Virus record (IMG/VR): IMGVR_UViG_3300045911_000295
Location: 1-42,061 of that record
Length of the DNA: 42,061 nucleotides
From: a virus
Reading direction: 5' to 3' (one strand)
Shown here: positions 13,175-19,102 of the stretch, in pieces
Layout of the letters: every line of letters starts with the position of its first letter
How positions within the stretch are numbered: the stretch's first letter is position 1
Notes under the pieces: model-generated
The model's input: only the letters and a program-made list of their open reading frames with translations
Database searches by the model: none
What the model was told of the DNA's origin: nothing
Made by a program: the position numbers and the translations under genes

Positions 13175-13753
13175 ATGAGCCTCATCCTCCGCGAAACCCT
13201 GATCCTCGCCATCAATCTGGCGGGAAACGAGGTTGATCTGGCTCACTGGTGGGGCCAGCACAAGGCGGTGTTGAAGTCCCTGTCCGATGAGGATTGGCAG
13301 GCGGTGTGGGTGGCAAAGGAAACCCGCCGGCAGTATTACCGGCGGGCTTTCGAGGAGAGGATGAAGGCGGACGGCGCGACCGGCGATGCGCGGCCGAGCG
13401 CCTGGGGGAAAGCGGAGGACGAGCGGCGCGTTTATGCGTCAGCCGGACCGCACCAGAGGCATGGCATGGTTTTCGTCGGCCTCGGCCACGCGCCAACGCG
13501 CGCTCGGCAGAAGTCGCCTGCTGCGGGCCAACGCGGCTTCGGCCTCGCTTATCCCGGCGAAGATCCAAGCGCGCTTGGCGTCGCTGGTGATGATCCCGGT
13601 GTCGGTCAGGTAACCCAAGGGCTTCTTTCGGCCCTTGATCGTGATGATGAAGTTGCGGGTGGCGTTCATGGTTCGTCGTCTTCGGCCAAGGCTTCGTGGA
13701 CGGCGGCCACCCAGGCGGCCTCTTGCGGGGAATGGATCGCGCTGACTTCGTAG
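13175..13753 (+). CDS. Hypothetical protein whose 3' half lies antisense to leftward genes
   Basis: The frame starts at ATG 13175 (GGAAGG upstream) and runs 192 codons. Residues 1-88 look like a real protein: 'LILRETLILAINLAGNEVDLAHWW', 'HKAVLKSLSDEDWQAVWVAKETRRQYYRRAFEE'. Beyond 13439 the frame is antisense to the small leftward gene and then to the next one, and its composition there (Gly/Ser/Ala) is not protein-like. A terminator-like hairpin (13323-13346) also lies inside it. It may be an intact gene that lost its own stop when the leftward cassette was joined here. The N-terminal domain is believable; the C-terminal part is not. Confidence 0.5.
   Translation: MSLILRETLILAINLAGNEVDLAHWWGQHKAVLKSLSDEDWQAVWVAKETRRQYYRRAFEERMKADGATGDARPSAWGKAEDERRVYASAGPHQRHGMVFVGLGHAPTRARQKSPAAGQRGFGLAYPGEDPSALGVAGDDPGVGQVTQGLLSALDRDDEVAGGVHGSSSSAKASWTAATQAASCGEWIALTS
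13323..13346 (-). terminator. Terminator-like hairpin at the end of the leftward cassette
   Basis: CCCGCCGG (13323-13330) and CCGGCGGG (13339-13346) form a perfect 8-bp stem. The minus strand continues GTTTCCTTTG, a weak T-run. It is about 90 bp downstream of the last leftward stop at 13439. On the plus strand CTTTC follows, so weak two-way activity is possible. It overlaps a rightward reading frame. Confidence 0.5.
13439..13669 (-). CDS. Small hypothetical protein, last gene of leftward cassette
   Basis: The protein has 76 residues (MNATRNFIITIKGRKKPLGYL...). Its ATG overlaps the TGA of the upstream leftward gene as ATGA, which fixes the start. An N-terminal beta-hairpin 'NFIITIKGRKKPLGYLTDTGII' is followed by 'AWIFAGISEAEAALARSRRLL' and a short C-terminus. 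It looks like a small alpha/beta protein, without a recognised family. Its coding strand is more convincing here than the opposite frame. Confidence 0.7.
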   Translation of the reverse strand: MNATRNFIITIKGRKKPLGYLTDTGIITSDAKRAWIFAGISEAEAALARSRRLLPSARWRVAEADENHAMPLVRSG

Positions 13754-14385
13754 CGCCACGCGGTCGTCGTGCTTCCGTCTGCCTGCGGTACCTCCTCCCC
13801 ATTGTCGTCGTTGCAGTCGTAGTCCAGCACCACGATGTCGCACGGGCCGTCGGCGCTGGCACCCTGCACCATGCCGCCCTCGATGCCGATCACCACGCGC
13901 AGGGGGCGGGGCTCCGGGGCTGGCGTCGGATTGGCTTGCGCGGCCTCGTTGTTGTGATGGCAACTGTCGGCCAGCAAAGCGCGCAACCGGGCGTTCTCGG
14001 CGCGCAGGTTGTCGCGCTCATCCAGCACCGCGCAAGCCTCGCCAGCATTGAGATAGGGGAGGGGCCAATCGACGTTGTTGGGATCGAGCCGATCCAGTGC
14101 CCGGGCAAGGGGGATGTCAGCAGCCCAAAGCGCCATTCCCTCCAAATGGTCGAGGGTCGATTGGCAATGGGCTATCCAGTCCTGCCGCAGCTCGTCCAGT
14201 TCCTCGGGGGGCAGCGTCAGCAGGACATTGGCCACGTCGTCGGCACTGTATCCGCCGTCGCTGATCTTGGCGCAGGCCGCGATCCACGTCTCCGAGGCGT
14301 CGAACGCGACTTCGTTGTCGCGGTCGGGCTCGGCGACGCGGATGTCGTCCAGGGTGAGAGCGGGCAAGGTGGCGGTGTCGGTCAT
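13666..14385 (-). CDS. Two-part protein with C-terminal 'EGG-VQ-SADGP' domain
   Basis: The protein has 239 residues and starts at 14385, with AAGGA 7 bases upstream. The N-terminal two thirds are acidic and helical ('WIAACAKISDGGYSADDVANVLLTLP', then a Leu/Arg helix 'ERDNLRAENARLRALL'). Residues about 160-239 carry 'RVVIGIEGGMVQGASADGP', 'CDIVVLDYDCND' and a terminal 'AAWVAAVHEALAED'. The same C-terminal domain is in the 18142-18699 gene at the other end of the cassette. Similar 'EGG-VQ...vvDyD' modules occur in phages and plasmids, from memory, without known function. The fold is probably a small beta-sheet with a C-terminal helix. Confidence 0.75.
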   Translation of the reverse strand: MTDTATLPALTLDDIRVAEPDRDNEVAFDASETWIAACAKISDGGYSADDVANVLLTLPPEELDELRQDWIAHCQSTLDHLEGMALWAADIPLARALDRLDPNNVDWPLPYLNAGEACAVLDERDNLRAENARLRALLADSCHHNNEAAQANPTPAPEPRPLRVVIGIEGGMVQGASADGPCDIVVLDYDCNDDNGEEVPQADGSTTTAWRYEVSAIHSPQEAAWVAAVHEALAEDDEP

Positions 14386-14432
14386 GGTGTTTTCCTTTCG
14401 CTTTGGTTGTCCCAGGCGGCGGCCCAGGCGAG

Positions 14433-14453
14433 AGGGGCGCTTGCGGCGCCCCT
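14433..14453. other. Intergenic hairpin downstream of LRR gene 14469-15113
   Basis: AGGGGCGC (14433-14440) / GCGCCCCT (14446-14453) form a perfect stem around TTGCG, in the 83-bp gap between two leftward genes. There is no T-run on either strand. It may be an attenuator, an RNA-stabilising hairpin or part of a cassette boundary. Confidence 0.5.
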
Positions 14454-14468
14454 GCCGTCTGCGTGGCG

Positions 14469-15113
14469 TCAAGGCGAGGCCGAGCGGCCAAGGGCGCGAG
14501 CCTCGATTTCCTCCAGGCGCTGCAACGCGCGCCTGGCCAACATCAGCTGCTCCGGACGCCTCGCCCAATGGTGCTCGGCTTCTTCCAGCGAGAAATTACG
14601 GCACCCTGCGATCAGTCGGATGCCGGAGGCGAGACGGACGGCAAAAAACTCATACCCTCGGGAGTCTGTCCCACCACGGCCGACGTTGTCCACGGGGCAG
14701 TCGCCGAGGTAGAGGCTGACACCGACCGTCAGCCCTCTGGGCATGGACGTGAGGCTGGTGCAGCCGCTGAGGTTGAGGTAGCCCTCGACCGTCAGTCCCT
14801 CGGGCAGGGCCGTAATGGCGGTGCAGCCGTTCAGGTAGAGGCTCCCACCGACCGTCAGCCCTCTGGGCATGGACGTGAGGCTGGTGCAGCCGCTGAGGTT
14901 GAGGTGTTCACCGACCGTCAGCCCGCTGGGCAGGGACGTGAGGGACGTGCAGCCAATGAGGTAGAGGCTGCCAGCGACCGTCAGCCCCTCGGGAAGGGCC
15001 GTGAGACGAGTGTGCCTGTATAGGTTGAGGTCTCGCTCGACACGGAGTCCCGTCGTCCGCATGAATTGGTCGATGGGCACGGGGCGCCCGTCGATGGTGA
15101 TGCTTTGAGGCAT
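14469..15113 (-). CDS. LRR-type solenoid protein with C-terminal 'IAGCRNF' tail (5 repeats)
   Basis: The protein has 214 residues; GGAGG lies 7 bases before ATG 15113. The N-cap 'SITIDGRPVPIDQFMRTTG' is followed by about five and a half 21-residue repeats of the form LxVxxxLxLxGCTxLTSLPxG. They resemble the LPxxL leucine-rich repeats of bacterial effectors, with an added cysteine position. The last 75 residues are not repeats: 'VGRGG', 'RGYEFFAVRLASGIRLIAGCRNF' and a helix 'QLMLARRALQRLEEIEAR'. There is no signal peptide or membrane segment, so it acts in the cytoplasm. It is paralogous to the 17556 gene along its full length and to the 16166 gene in N-cap and repeats. LRR solenoids bind other proteins; the target is unknown. 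Confidence 0.85.
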   Translation of the reverse strand: MPQSITIDGRPVPIDQFMRTTGLRVERDLNLYRHTRLTALPEGLTVAGSLYLIGCTSLTSLPSGLTVGEHLNLSGCTSLTSMPRGLTVGGSLYLNGCTAITALPEGLTVEGYLNLSGCTSLTSMPRGLTVGVSLYLGDCPVDNVGRGGTDSRGYEFFAVRLASGIRLIAGCRNFSLEEAEHHWARRPEQLMLARRALQRLEEIEARALGRSASP

Positions 15114-15171
15114 TGTGTTCCTCCGTTGTGTGCTGCGGGCAGTGCCCGCCCCTGGCTCGGCCTAGGCCAAA

Positions 15172-15194
15172 GCCTCCGGCGCATGGCCGGAGGC
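15172..15194. other. Duplicated intergenic hairpin element, copy A
   Basis: GCCTCCGGC / GCCGGAGGC forms a perfect 9-bp stem around GCATG. On the minus strand it is followed by TTTGG, a weak terminator-like tail. The flanking bases 15164-15210 match 18105-18152 closely. Both copies sit between the stop of the upstream gene and an LRR gene with the C-terminal tail. Confidence 0.65.
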
Positions 15195-15199
15195 AGGGG

Positions 15200-15481
15200 T
15201 TAGGTCGCGGTTCCAGGCTGCGATCCGCGCTCCGATTCCGGCGCCGTGAACCACGCGCGCCATGCCGCAGCCTGCTCGGCCGTGAGGGGCAGCGTCCGTA
15301 GCCTGTCTGCGTAGTGCGCCTGTAGTGTCGGCGAGACACCGGCAGCCTGGCGCATCCCGGCCTCGATGGCATCAGCAGGTGTATCGCCCACAGCCCAAGG
15401 CATCAGCCGCCCGTCGTGGCCATAGGAGACCGCGAGGTAGGCAGAGACCGCCGGCATGAAGCGGGCATTGAGGATGTCCAT
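15200..15481 (-). CDS. Hypothetical alpha-helical small protein
   Basis: The protein has 93 residues and starts at ATG 15481, overlapping the upstream stop as ATGA; a GGAG is very close upstream. 'AVSAYLAVSYGHDGRLMPWAVGDTPADAIEAGMRQAAG' is followed by 'LTAEQAAAWRAWFTAPESE'. It is soluble and Ala/Arg-rich. No family is recognised. Its gene ends at the copy-A hairpin, which may reduce expression of the LRR gene that follows. Confidence 0.7.
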   Translation of the reverse strand: MDILNARFMPAVSAYLAVSYGHDGRLMPWAVGDTPADAIEAGMRQAAGVSPTLQAHYADRLRTLPLTAEQAAAWRAWFTAPESERGSQPGTAT

Positions 15482-15801
15482 CACTCCGCCCCCCGCTTGA
15501 TGCAGGCCTCGACAGCGGCGTGGTTTGCCGCCAACGCGCGCCATTCCGGTTCCGTCAGGGCATGTGTTCCCTCGTAGTGTGTCAGGCCGTTGGGCGACTC
15601 CACGAACACGCTGTAGCTGGCGCGCAGTTTGCCGCTGATCCCGCACGAGCGATGGTCGTACGGTTCGCCCAACAGAAACCCGGCGCCTGTCCAGGCGACG
15701 GGCGGGAGGATTTCGAGCATGTCGTGGTAGTGCTCGGACGGGACCGGCTTGAGCGCAAACCCGGCCGGCAGCCGGGTCAGGATGGCGTCGATGCTGTGCA
15801 T
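15481..15801 (-). CDS. Hypothetical protein in leftward cassette
   Basis: The protein has 106 residues and starts at ATG 15801; the site GAGGAG is 8 bases upstream. It contains 'LEILPPVAWTGAGFLLGEPYDHRSC', 'YSVFVESPNGLTHYEGTHALTEPEWRALAANHAAVEACI'. A mixed alpha/beta fold with no membrane helices is likely. The stop is fused to the following start as ATGA, so the two proteins are likely made in similar amounts. The function is unknown. Confidence 0.75.
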   Translation of the reverse strand: MHSIDAILTRLPAGFALKPVPSEHYHDMLEILPPVAWTGAGFLLGEPYDHRSCGISGKLRASYSVFVESPNGLTHYEGTHALTEPEWRALAANHAAVEACIKRGAE

Positions 15802-15803
15802 TG

Positions 15804-16079
15804 CTACGTCTCCTCGCGCGGCAGGTGCAGGGCGCGGTAGGCCGACTCGTAGGCATTCCACGCGGCGCGCATCTCGTCGCGCAGGTGACACAAGCGGCGA
15901 TGCTTCGGGTGACGGTTGATGCTCCCGTAACTGGCGTAGGCCGACGCAGATGCGCCGAATGTGCGCGTCAACTCCGCCTCGTAGGTGCGCAGCGCGGTGT
16001 CTGCTGCGCGGCCCAGCGCGATGCAGCGCGCGGTTGGGTCAACCGGGGGGATGGTCAGATTGGGGATGGGATTGGTCAT
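15804..16079 (-). CDS. Hypothetical helical protein in leftward cassette
   Basis: The protein has 91 residues. ATG 16079 is preceded by AAAGGA with 8-base spacing; a longer reading would run into the previous intergenic repeat. The sequence is an Ala/Arg-rich helical protein ('CIALGRAADTALRTYEAELTRTF', 'RDEMRAAWNAYESAYRAL'), probably a helical hairpin or bundle. The gap to the next gene is 2 bp. No family is recognised. Confidence 0.72.
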   Translation of the reverse strand: MTNPIPNLTIPPVDPTARCIALGRAADTALRTYEAELTRTFGASASAYASYGSINRHPKHRRLCHLRDEMRAAWNAYESAYRALHLPREET

Positions 16080-16099
16080 CAGCGTAAATCCTTTGGGTT

Positions 16100-16120
16100 T
16101 GGTTTGCCGCTCGTGGCGGT
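16100..16120. repeat. Intergenic direct repeat, copy 1 (pairs with 17478-17498)
   Basis: A 21-bp sequence starting TGGTTTGCCGC and ending GTGGCGGT occurs identically at 17478-17498. Both copies lie 20 to 40 bp upstream of cassette genes' 5' ends or downstream of their neighbours' stops, in non-coding gaps. Its reverse complement can form a short CCGC/GCGG hairpin. Confidence 0.8.
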
Positions 16121-16165
16121 TGGGCGCATGGTTGCCCCCAACCGCCATCATTTCGGGGAGGCAGG

Positions 16166-17158
16166 TCAGGATGGTGGAGCCGCCCAACCAAAGATGCCCC
16201 TGACCGTCACACTGTCGGGCAGGGATTTCAGCGAGGTGCAGCCGCCGAGCCGGAGGTAGCCTCCAACCGTCAGGTTTTCGGGGAGGCTCGCGAGCGAGGT
16301 GCAGTCAGACAGGTCGAGGTCGCCCGCAACCTCCAGGTTCTCGGGGAGGCTCGCCAGCGAGGTGCAGCGGCTGAGCCACAGATCGCCTGCAACCGTCAGC
16401 CCGTTGGGGAGGGCCGTCAGCGCGGTGCAGTCAGTGAGGTAGACGTTACCTCGGACCATCAGCCCCTCTGCCACGGTCTCCAGTGCGGTGCAGCGGCGGA
16501 CGTGGAGACTATGCCGCACATCCAGCCCCTCGGGCAGGGATTTCAGCGAGGTGCAGCGGCTGAGGTAGAGGTTGCCACCGACCACCAGCCCCTTGGGAAG
16601 GCTTTCCAGCGCCGTGCAATGGCTGAGGTGAAGGTCTCTCGGAACCATCAAATCCTTGGGCAGCGTAGTCAGCGCCGTGCAGCCGCCGAGGTAGAGACTG
16701 CGCCCGATCAGCAGGCTTTCGGGCAGAGACGTCAGCGCGGTGCAGTCGGCGAGATCGAGATCGCCTCCGACCATCAGCCTGTCGGGCAGGGATTTCAGGG
16801 AGGTGCAATGGCTGAGATAGAGGTGTCCTGCGACCAGCAGCCTGTTGGGGAGGCTCTCCAATGCGGTGCAACCGTCGAGCAGGAGATTATCTCGGACCAG
16901 GAGCCCTTCGGGCAGAGACGTCAGCGCGGTGCAGCCGCGCAGGTCGATGCATCCTCCGACCGTCAGCCTGTTGGGCAGGCTCGTCAGAGCGGTGCATTCG
17001 GCGAGGTTGAGATCGCGCCCGACCGTCAGTCCCTCGGGCAGGCTCGTCAGCGCGGTGCAGCCGCTGAGGTCGAGATGCCCATCCACGCGGAGTCCCCGCG
17101 CTGCCATCAGGTCTTCGATCGACATGGATCGACCATCGATCGTGATCATGTACGTCAT
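16166..17158 (-). CDS. Long LRR-type solenoid protein (14 repeats, no C-terminal tail)
   Basis: The protein has 330 residues. The N-cap 'MITIDGRSMSIEDLMAARG' is followed by 14 successive 21-residue repeats close to LxVGGxLxLSxCTALxSLPxG, then a short end 'RGIFGWAAPPS'. Cysteine is kept at the same position in every repeat. The C-terminal 'IAGCRNF' tail found in its two paralogues is missing. Either it was lost or this protein represents a tail-less form. Surface positions of the solenoid vary between repeats while Leu, Cys and Pro are fixed, as expected for a binding scaffold. It is probably cytoplasmic and protein-binding; the target is unknown. Confidence 0.88.
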   Translation of the reverse strand: MTYMITIDGRSMSIEDLMAARGLRVDGHLDLSGCTALTSLPEGLTVGRDLNLAECTALTSLPNRLTVGGCIDLRGCTALTSLPEGLLVRDNLLLDGCTALESLPNRLLVAGHLYLSHCTSLKSLPDRLMVGGDLDLADCTALTSLPESLLIGRSLYLGGCTALTTLPKDLMVPRDLHLSHCTALESLPKGLVVGGNLYLSRCTSLKSLPEGLDVRHSLHVRRCTALETVAEGLMVRGNVYLTDCTALTALPNGLTVAGDLWLSRCTSLASLPENLEVAGDLDLSDCTSLASLPENLTVGGYLRLGGCTSLKSLPDSVTVRGIFGWAAPPS

Positions 17159-17202
17159 GTTGTTCTCTCGGTGTGTTGCGTTGTCGCCTGGTTGCGCCGA
17201 TT

Positions 17203-17231
17203 CGGCCGGGCAATCCGCTTGCCCGGCCGAC
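17203..17231. other. Perfect 12-bp intergenic hairpin between cassette genes
   Basis: TCGGCCGGGCAA (17203-17214) and TTGCCCGGCCGA (17220-17231) pair perfectly around TCCGC. It lies between the 17244-17465 gene and the long LRR gene. No T-run follows leftward, so it is more like an attenuator or RNA-protecting structure than a classic terminator. Confidence 0.65.
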
Positions 17232-17243
17232 GGGGCGGCAATG

Positions 17244-17465
17244 TCATCCCAGAGGATAAGGCGAGGTGTAGATGTACGTCTGGCGCCGCTCGGCTTCCTC
17301 CTCCAGTCGCCGCCACGCTTCCCAGTCGGCGGCGGTCCAGTGCTGCTGGTTCTCAGGCAATTCCTCCTCCAGGAAGGACGAGGGCGTGATCACTCCGTAC
17401 CATCGCGTAGGAATTTCGTCGCGGGGCGGGAAGGGGCGATCGTTCTGCTGGGCGATGCTGTTCAT
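17244..17465 (-). CDS. Small acidic protein sharing an 11-residue start with gene 18142-18699
   Basis: The protein has 73 residues and starts at ATG 17465 with a strong AGGAGG 4 bases upstream. Its first 11 residues, MNSIAQQNDRP, are encoded by a 33-bp sequence identical to 18352-18384 inside the upstream gene. The rest is different: 'TRWYGVITPSSFLEEELP', a Trp-rich 'HWTAADWEAWRRLEEEAERR' helix and a Tyr-rich end. This suggests the start and ribosome site were copied onto a new gene body by recombination. Function is unknown. Confidence 0.75.
   Translation of the reverse strand: MNSIAQQNDRPFPPRDEIPTRWYGVITPSSFLEEELPENQQHWTAADWEAWRRLEEEAERRQTYIYTSPYPLG
17433..17465. repeat. 33-bp exact direct repeat, copy 1 (pairs with 18352-18384)
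   Basis: The two copies are identical over 33 bp and lie 919 bp apart, both covering the start region of an MNSIAQQNDRP coding sequence. Recombination between them would delete the 17556-18059 LRR gene. Confidence 0.9.
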
Positions 17466-17477
17466 TGGGTCCTCCTA

Positions 17478-17498
17478 TGGTTTGCCGCTCGTGGCGGT
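17478..17498. repeat. Intergenic direct repeat, copy 2 (pairs with 16100-16120)
   Basis: The sequence is identical to the 21 bp at 16100-16120, in the gap between genes 17556-18059 and 17244-17465. It supports growth of the cassette by duplication of spacer plus gene units. Confidence 0.8.
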
Positions 17499-17555
17499 AG
17501 AGAGTAGGGGTTATGAATGTGGGCATGGCGGCGGAAGCCGCCCCCTGCGATACGG

Positions 17556-18059
17556 TCAGCCGCGAGCCTCGATTTCCTCCAGGTGCTGCAACGCGCGTCT
17601 GGCCAACATCAGTTGCTTCGGCCGTGAAGCCCAATGCGCCTCGGCTTCGTCGGGAGAGAAATTGCGGCAGCCAGCAATGATACGGATGCCGGTGGCGCAA
17701 CGAATGGCGAAAAACTCATACCCTCGCTGATCCTTCCCACCACGGCCGACGTTGCGCACGGAACAGCCGGTGAGGCAAAGTTCCCCCTTGACCGTCAGCC
17801 CCTCGGGCAGGCTGGTCAGCGCGGTGCAGCCGGTGAGGTTGATGTCGCCTCCAACCGTCAGTCCGTCTGGGAGGGCGGTCAGCGCTTTGCAGCCGGGGAG
17901 GTAGAGACCCCTTCTGACCGTCAGCCCCTCGGGCAGGCTCGTCAGCTCGGTGCAACCGGTGAGATTGAGGTTCCCATCCACGTGGAGTCCCGTGGCCATC
18001 TCGAATTTATCGAGAGACATGGCTTCCCCATTAACGATGATTTCTCTTTTCGACGTCAT
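17556..18059 (-). CDS. Short LRR-type protein with C-terminal 'IAGCRNF' tail (3 repeats)
   Basis: The protein has 167 residues. ATG 18059 has GGAGG 6 bases upstream; a longer reading crosses the copy-B hairpin and is rejected. The N-cap 'EIIVNGEAMSLDKFEMATG', about three and a half 21-residue repeats and a C-terminal tail match the 14469-15113 paralogue. The tail ('GYEFFAIRCATGIRIIAGCRNF', 'QLMLARRALQHLEEIEARG') is more conserved between the two than the repeats are, so it is likely the effector or oligomerisation part. The protein is cytoplasmic. Repeat number differs between paralogues (3, 5, 14), a sign of unequal recombination. Confidence 0.85.
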   Translation of the reverse strand: MTSKREIIVNGEAMSLDKFEMATGLHVDGNLNLTGCTELTSLPEGLTVRRGLYLPGCKALTALPDGLTVGGDINLTGCTALTSLPEGLTVKGELCLTGCSVRNVGRGGKDQRGYEFFAIRCATGIRIIAGCRNFSPDEAEAHWASRPKQLMLARRALQHLEEIEARG

Positions 18060-18112
18060 GCGGTCCTCCGTGTGTGAAGCGGTTTGCACCGCCCTAAACG
18101 TCCCAGGCCAAA

Positions 18113-18135
18113 GCCTCCGGCCACGCGCCGGAGGC
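18113..18135. other. Duplicated intergenic hairpin element, copy B
   Basis: GCCTCCGGC / GCCGGAGGC form a 9-bp stem around CACGC, followed leftward by TTTGG. It matches copy A at 15172-15194, including flanks, and again precedes an LRR gene that carries the C-terminal tail. Confidence 0.65.
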
Positions 18136-18141
18136 AGGGGT

Positions 18142-18699
18142 CTAGGTCGCGCGGTTGGCCAATTCGTCATGAATGGTGTTCACCCAGACGGCCGCTCGCG
18201 CCGAATGGTTGGTGATCACCCCGTAGCGCCGCACAATCGGAAGACCGCCGTCTTCGCCGTGGTCGTCGTAGTCAACCACCACGATGTCGCACGGGCCGTC
18301 GGCACTGGCGTGTTGGACCACGCCGCCCTCAATGGTGATCACCACACGCACGGGGCGATCGTTCTGCTGGGCGATGCTGTTCATCTGGTCCTCGTCGCTC
18401 GTGCGCTCAGCGTTCTGCATGGCCGCTTCGATCGCTTTTTTGGCGTCCTCCATCTCGGATGACGCAGTCATCATGTCATCCCGCGATGTGATCCGCCTGT
18501 ACGCCATCTCGGCGCGGAGATAGTCCGCGGGATCGGGGCGGGACCAGTGCCCATCGGTCGTGCGCTCGGCATCACCGCTCGCCAGTATGCGAGCGTCGCC
18601 CGAGGCGATCTCGTCGTCCGTGGTGCCGGGCGGATGGAGGCTCCAGCCACCATCGCCGGCATCTGATCGGCAGAGGACCATGCGCGTCACGTCCCCCAT
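18142..18699 (-). CDS. First gene of leftward cassette, C-terminal 'EGG-VQ-SADGP' domain
   Basis: The protein has 185 residues. ATG 18699 is chosen over 18732 because GAGGAGGG lies 4 to 6 bases before it. The N-terminal part is acidic and hydrophilic ('CRSDAGDGGWSLHPPGTTDDE', then a helix 'EMEDAKKAIEAAMQNAE'). An internal ATG at 18384 begins MNSIAQQNDRP and has its own GAGG, so an 80-residue short form could be made. The C-terminal domain ('RVVITIEGGVVQHASADGP', 'IVVVDYDDHG', 'AAVWVNTIHDELA') is paralogous to that of the 13666 gene. Thus the first and the second-last genes of the cassette share a module. The gene lies just downstream of the dyad at 18757. Confidence 0.78.
   Translation of the reverse strand: MGDVTRMVLCRSDAGDGGWSLHPPGTTDDEIASGDARILASGDAERTTDGHWSRPDPADYLRAEMAYRRITSRDDMMTASSEMEDAKKAIEAAMQNAERTSDEDQMNSIAQQNDRPVRVVITIEGGVVQHASADGPCDIVVVDYDDHGEDGGLPIVRRYGVITNHSARAAVWVNTIHDELANRAT
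18352..18384. repeat. 33-bp exact direct repeat, copy 2 (pairs with 17433-17465)
   Basis: It is an in-frame internal segment of the 18142-18699 gene. Its 3' plus-strand end is the complement of an ATG at 18384, preceded leftward by GAGGACC, close to the AGGAGGACC before the other copy. Confidence 0.9.
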
Positions 18700-18756
18700 T
18701 TCGCCCTCCTCTCTGCTGTTGTGCGCGCTCATCCGACCGCGCTGATCAGCCTGCCT

Positions 18757-18776
18757 TTGCGCCTAAATAGGCGCAA
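18757..18776. promoter_or_regulatory. Operator-like dyad, copy 1 (head of leftward cassette)
   Basis: TTGCGCCTAAATAGGCGCAA has two perfect 9-bp arms around AA. It lies 58 bp upstream of the first cassette start and is the most symmetric of the dyads related to 6026 and 20050. It is probably bound by a dimeric regulator not encoded in this window, or by a host factor. Confidence 0.7.
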
Positions 18777-18782
18777 TGTCAA
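18777..18782 (-). promoter_or_regulatory. Consensus -35 box TTGACA for leftward cassette
   Basis: On the minus strand TTGACA directly abuts the dyad, which would fill the spacer. The hexamer at the expected -10 position reads CAAAGG, which is poor, so the promoter may need an activator or a non-sigma70 factor. Confidence 0.45.
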
Positions 18783-18789
18783 GCTTAAT

Positions 18790-18805
18790 GTGCCTATTTG
18801 AACGT
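18790..18805. promoter_or_regulatory. Weaker second dyad-like site, copy 2
   Basis: GTGCCTATTTGAACGT keeps the CCTATTTG core of the 20050 site but has a poor right arm. It is 13 bp from copy 1 and could be a secondary operator or the control site for rightward transcription toward 19103. Confidence 0.4.
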
Positions 18806-19102
18806 TAAAAATGCATCAATGACGCGGAATGTTCTTGCAAAATTTGCAAACGACGCGGCCAGTGCCCACCATGCTCGGCGTACGCCGCCCAATGCGGGGG
18901 GGGCGAAAACCCCTAGAGGGGGGGCAGGGGGGGAGTGTCGGGAAAGCACGGGGGGGGCGCGAGGGGAGCGCGCATCGGGGACGCATGTTGTAAGAGACAG
19001 AGACAGAGACAGAGAGAGAGAAAGAGAGAAAGAGAGAGAGACAGAGAGAACCCCGCGCGCGCGCACGCGCGGGAACAAAGAAACACCTGACAGAAACCCA
19101 CC
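18806..19102. other. Low-complexity region: G-runs, purine tract, hairpin
   Basis: This gap of about 300 bp has no convincing gene. It contains four G-runs of at least 7 (18896-18903, 18918-18924, 18927-18933, 18950-18957) suited to a G-quadruplex on the plus strand. An almost pure AG/AGAC tract follows (about 18992-19048), then the stem CCCGCGCG (19052-19059) / CGCGCGGG (19066-19073). The region sits before the presumed small terminase gene, where packaging sites often lie. Confidence 0.7.

Noticed and set aside
13439-18699. Integron-type cassette array
   Set aside because: Hairpins separate genes, but I see no paired attC core sites and no tyrosine integrase; attenuators or simple duplication fit better.
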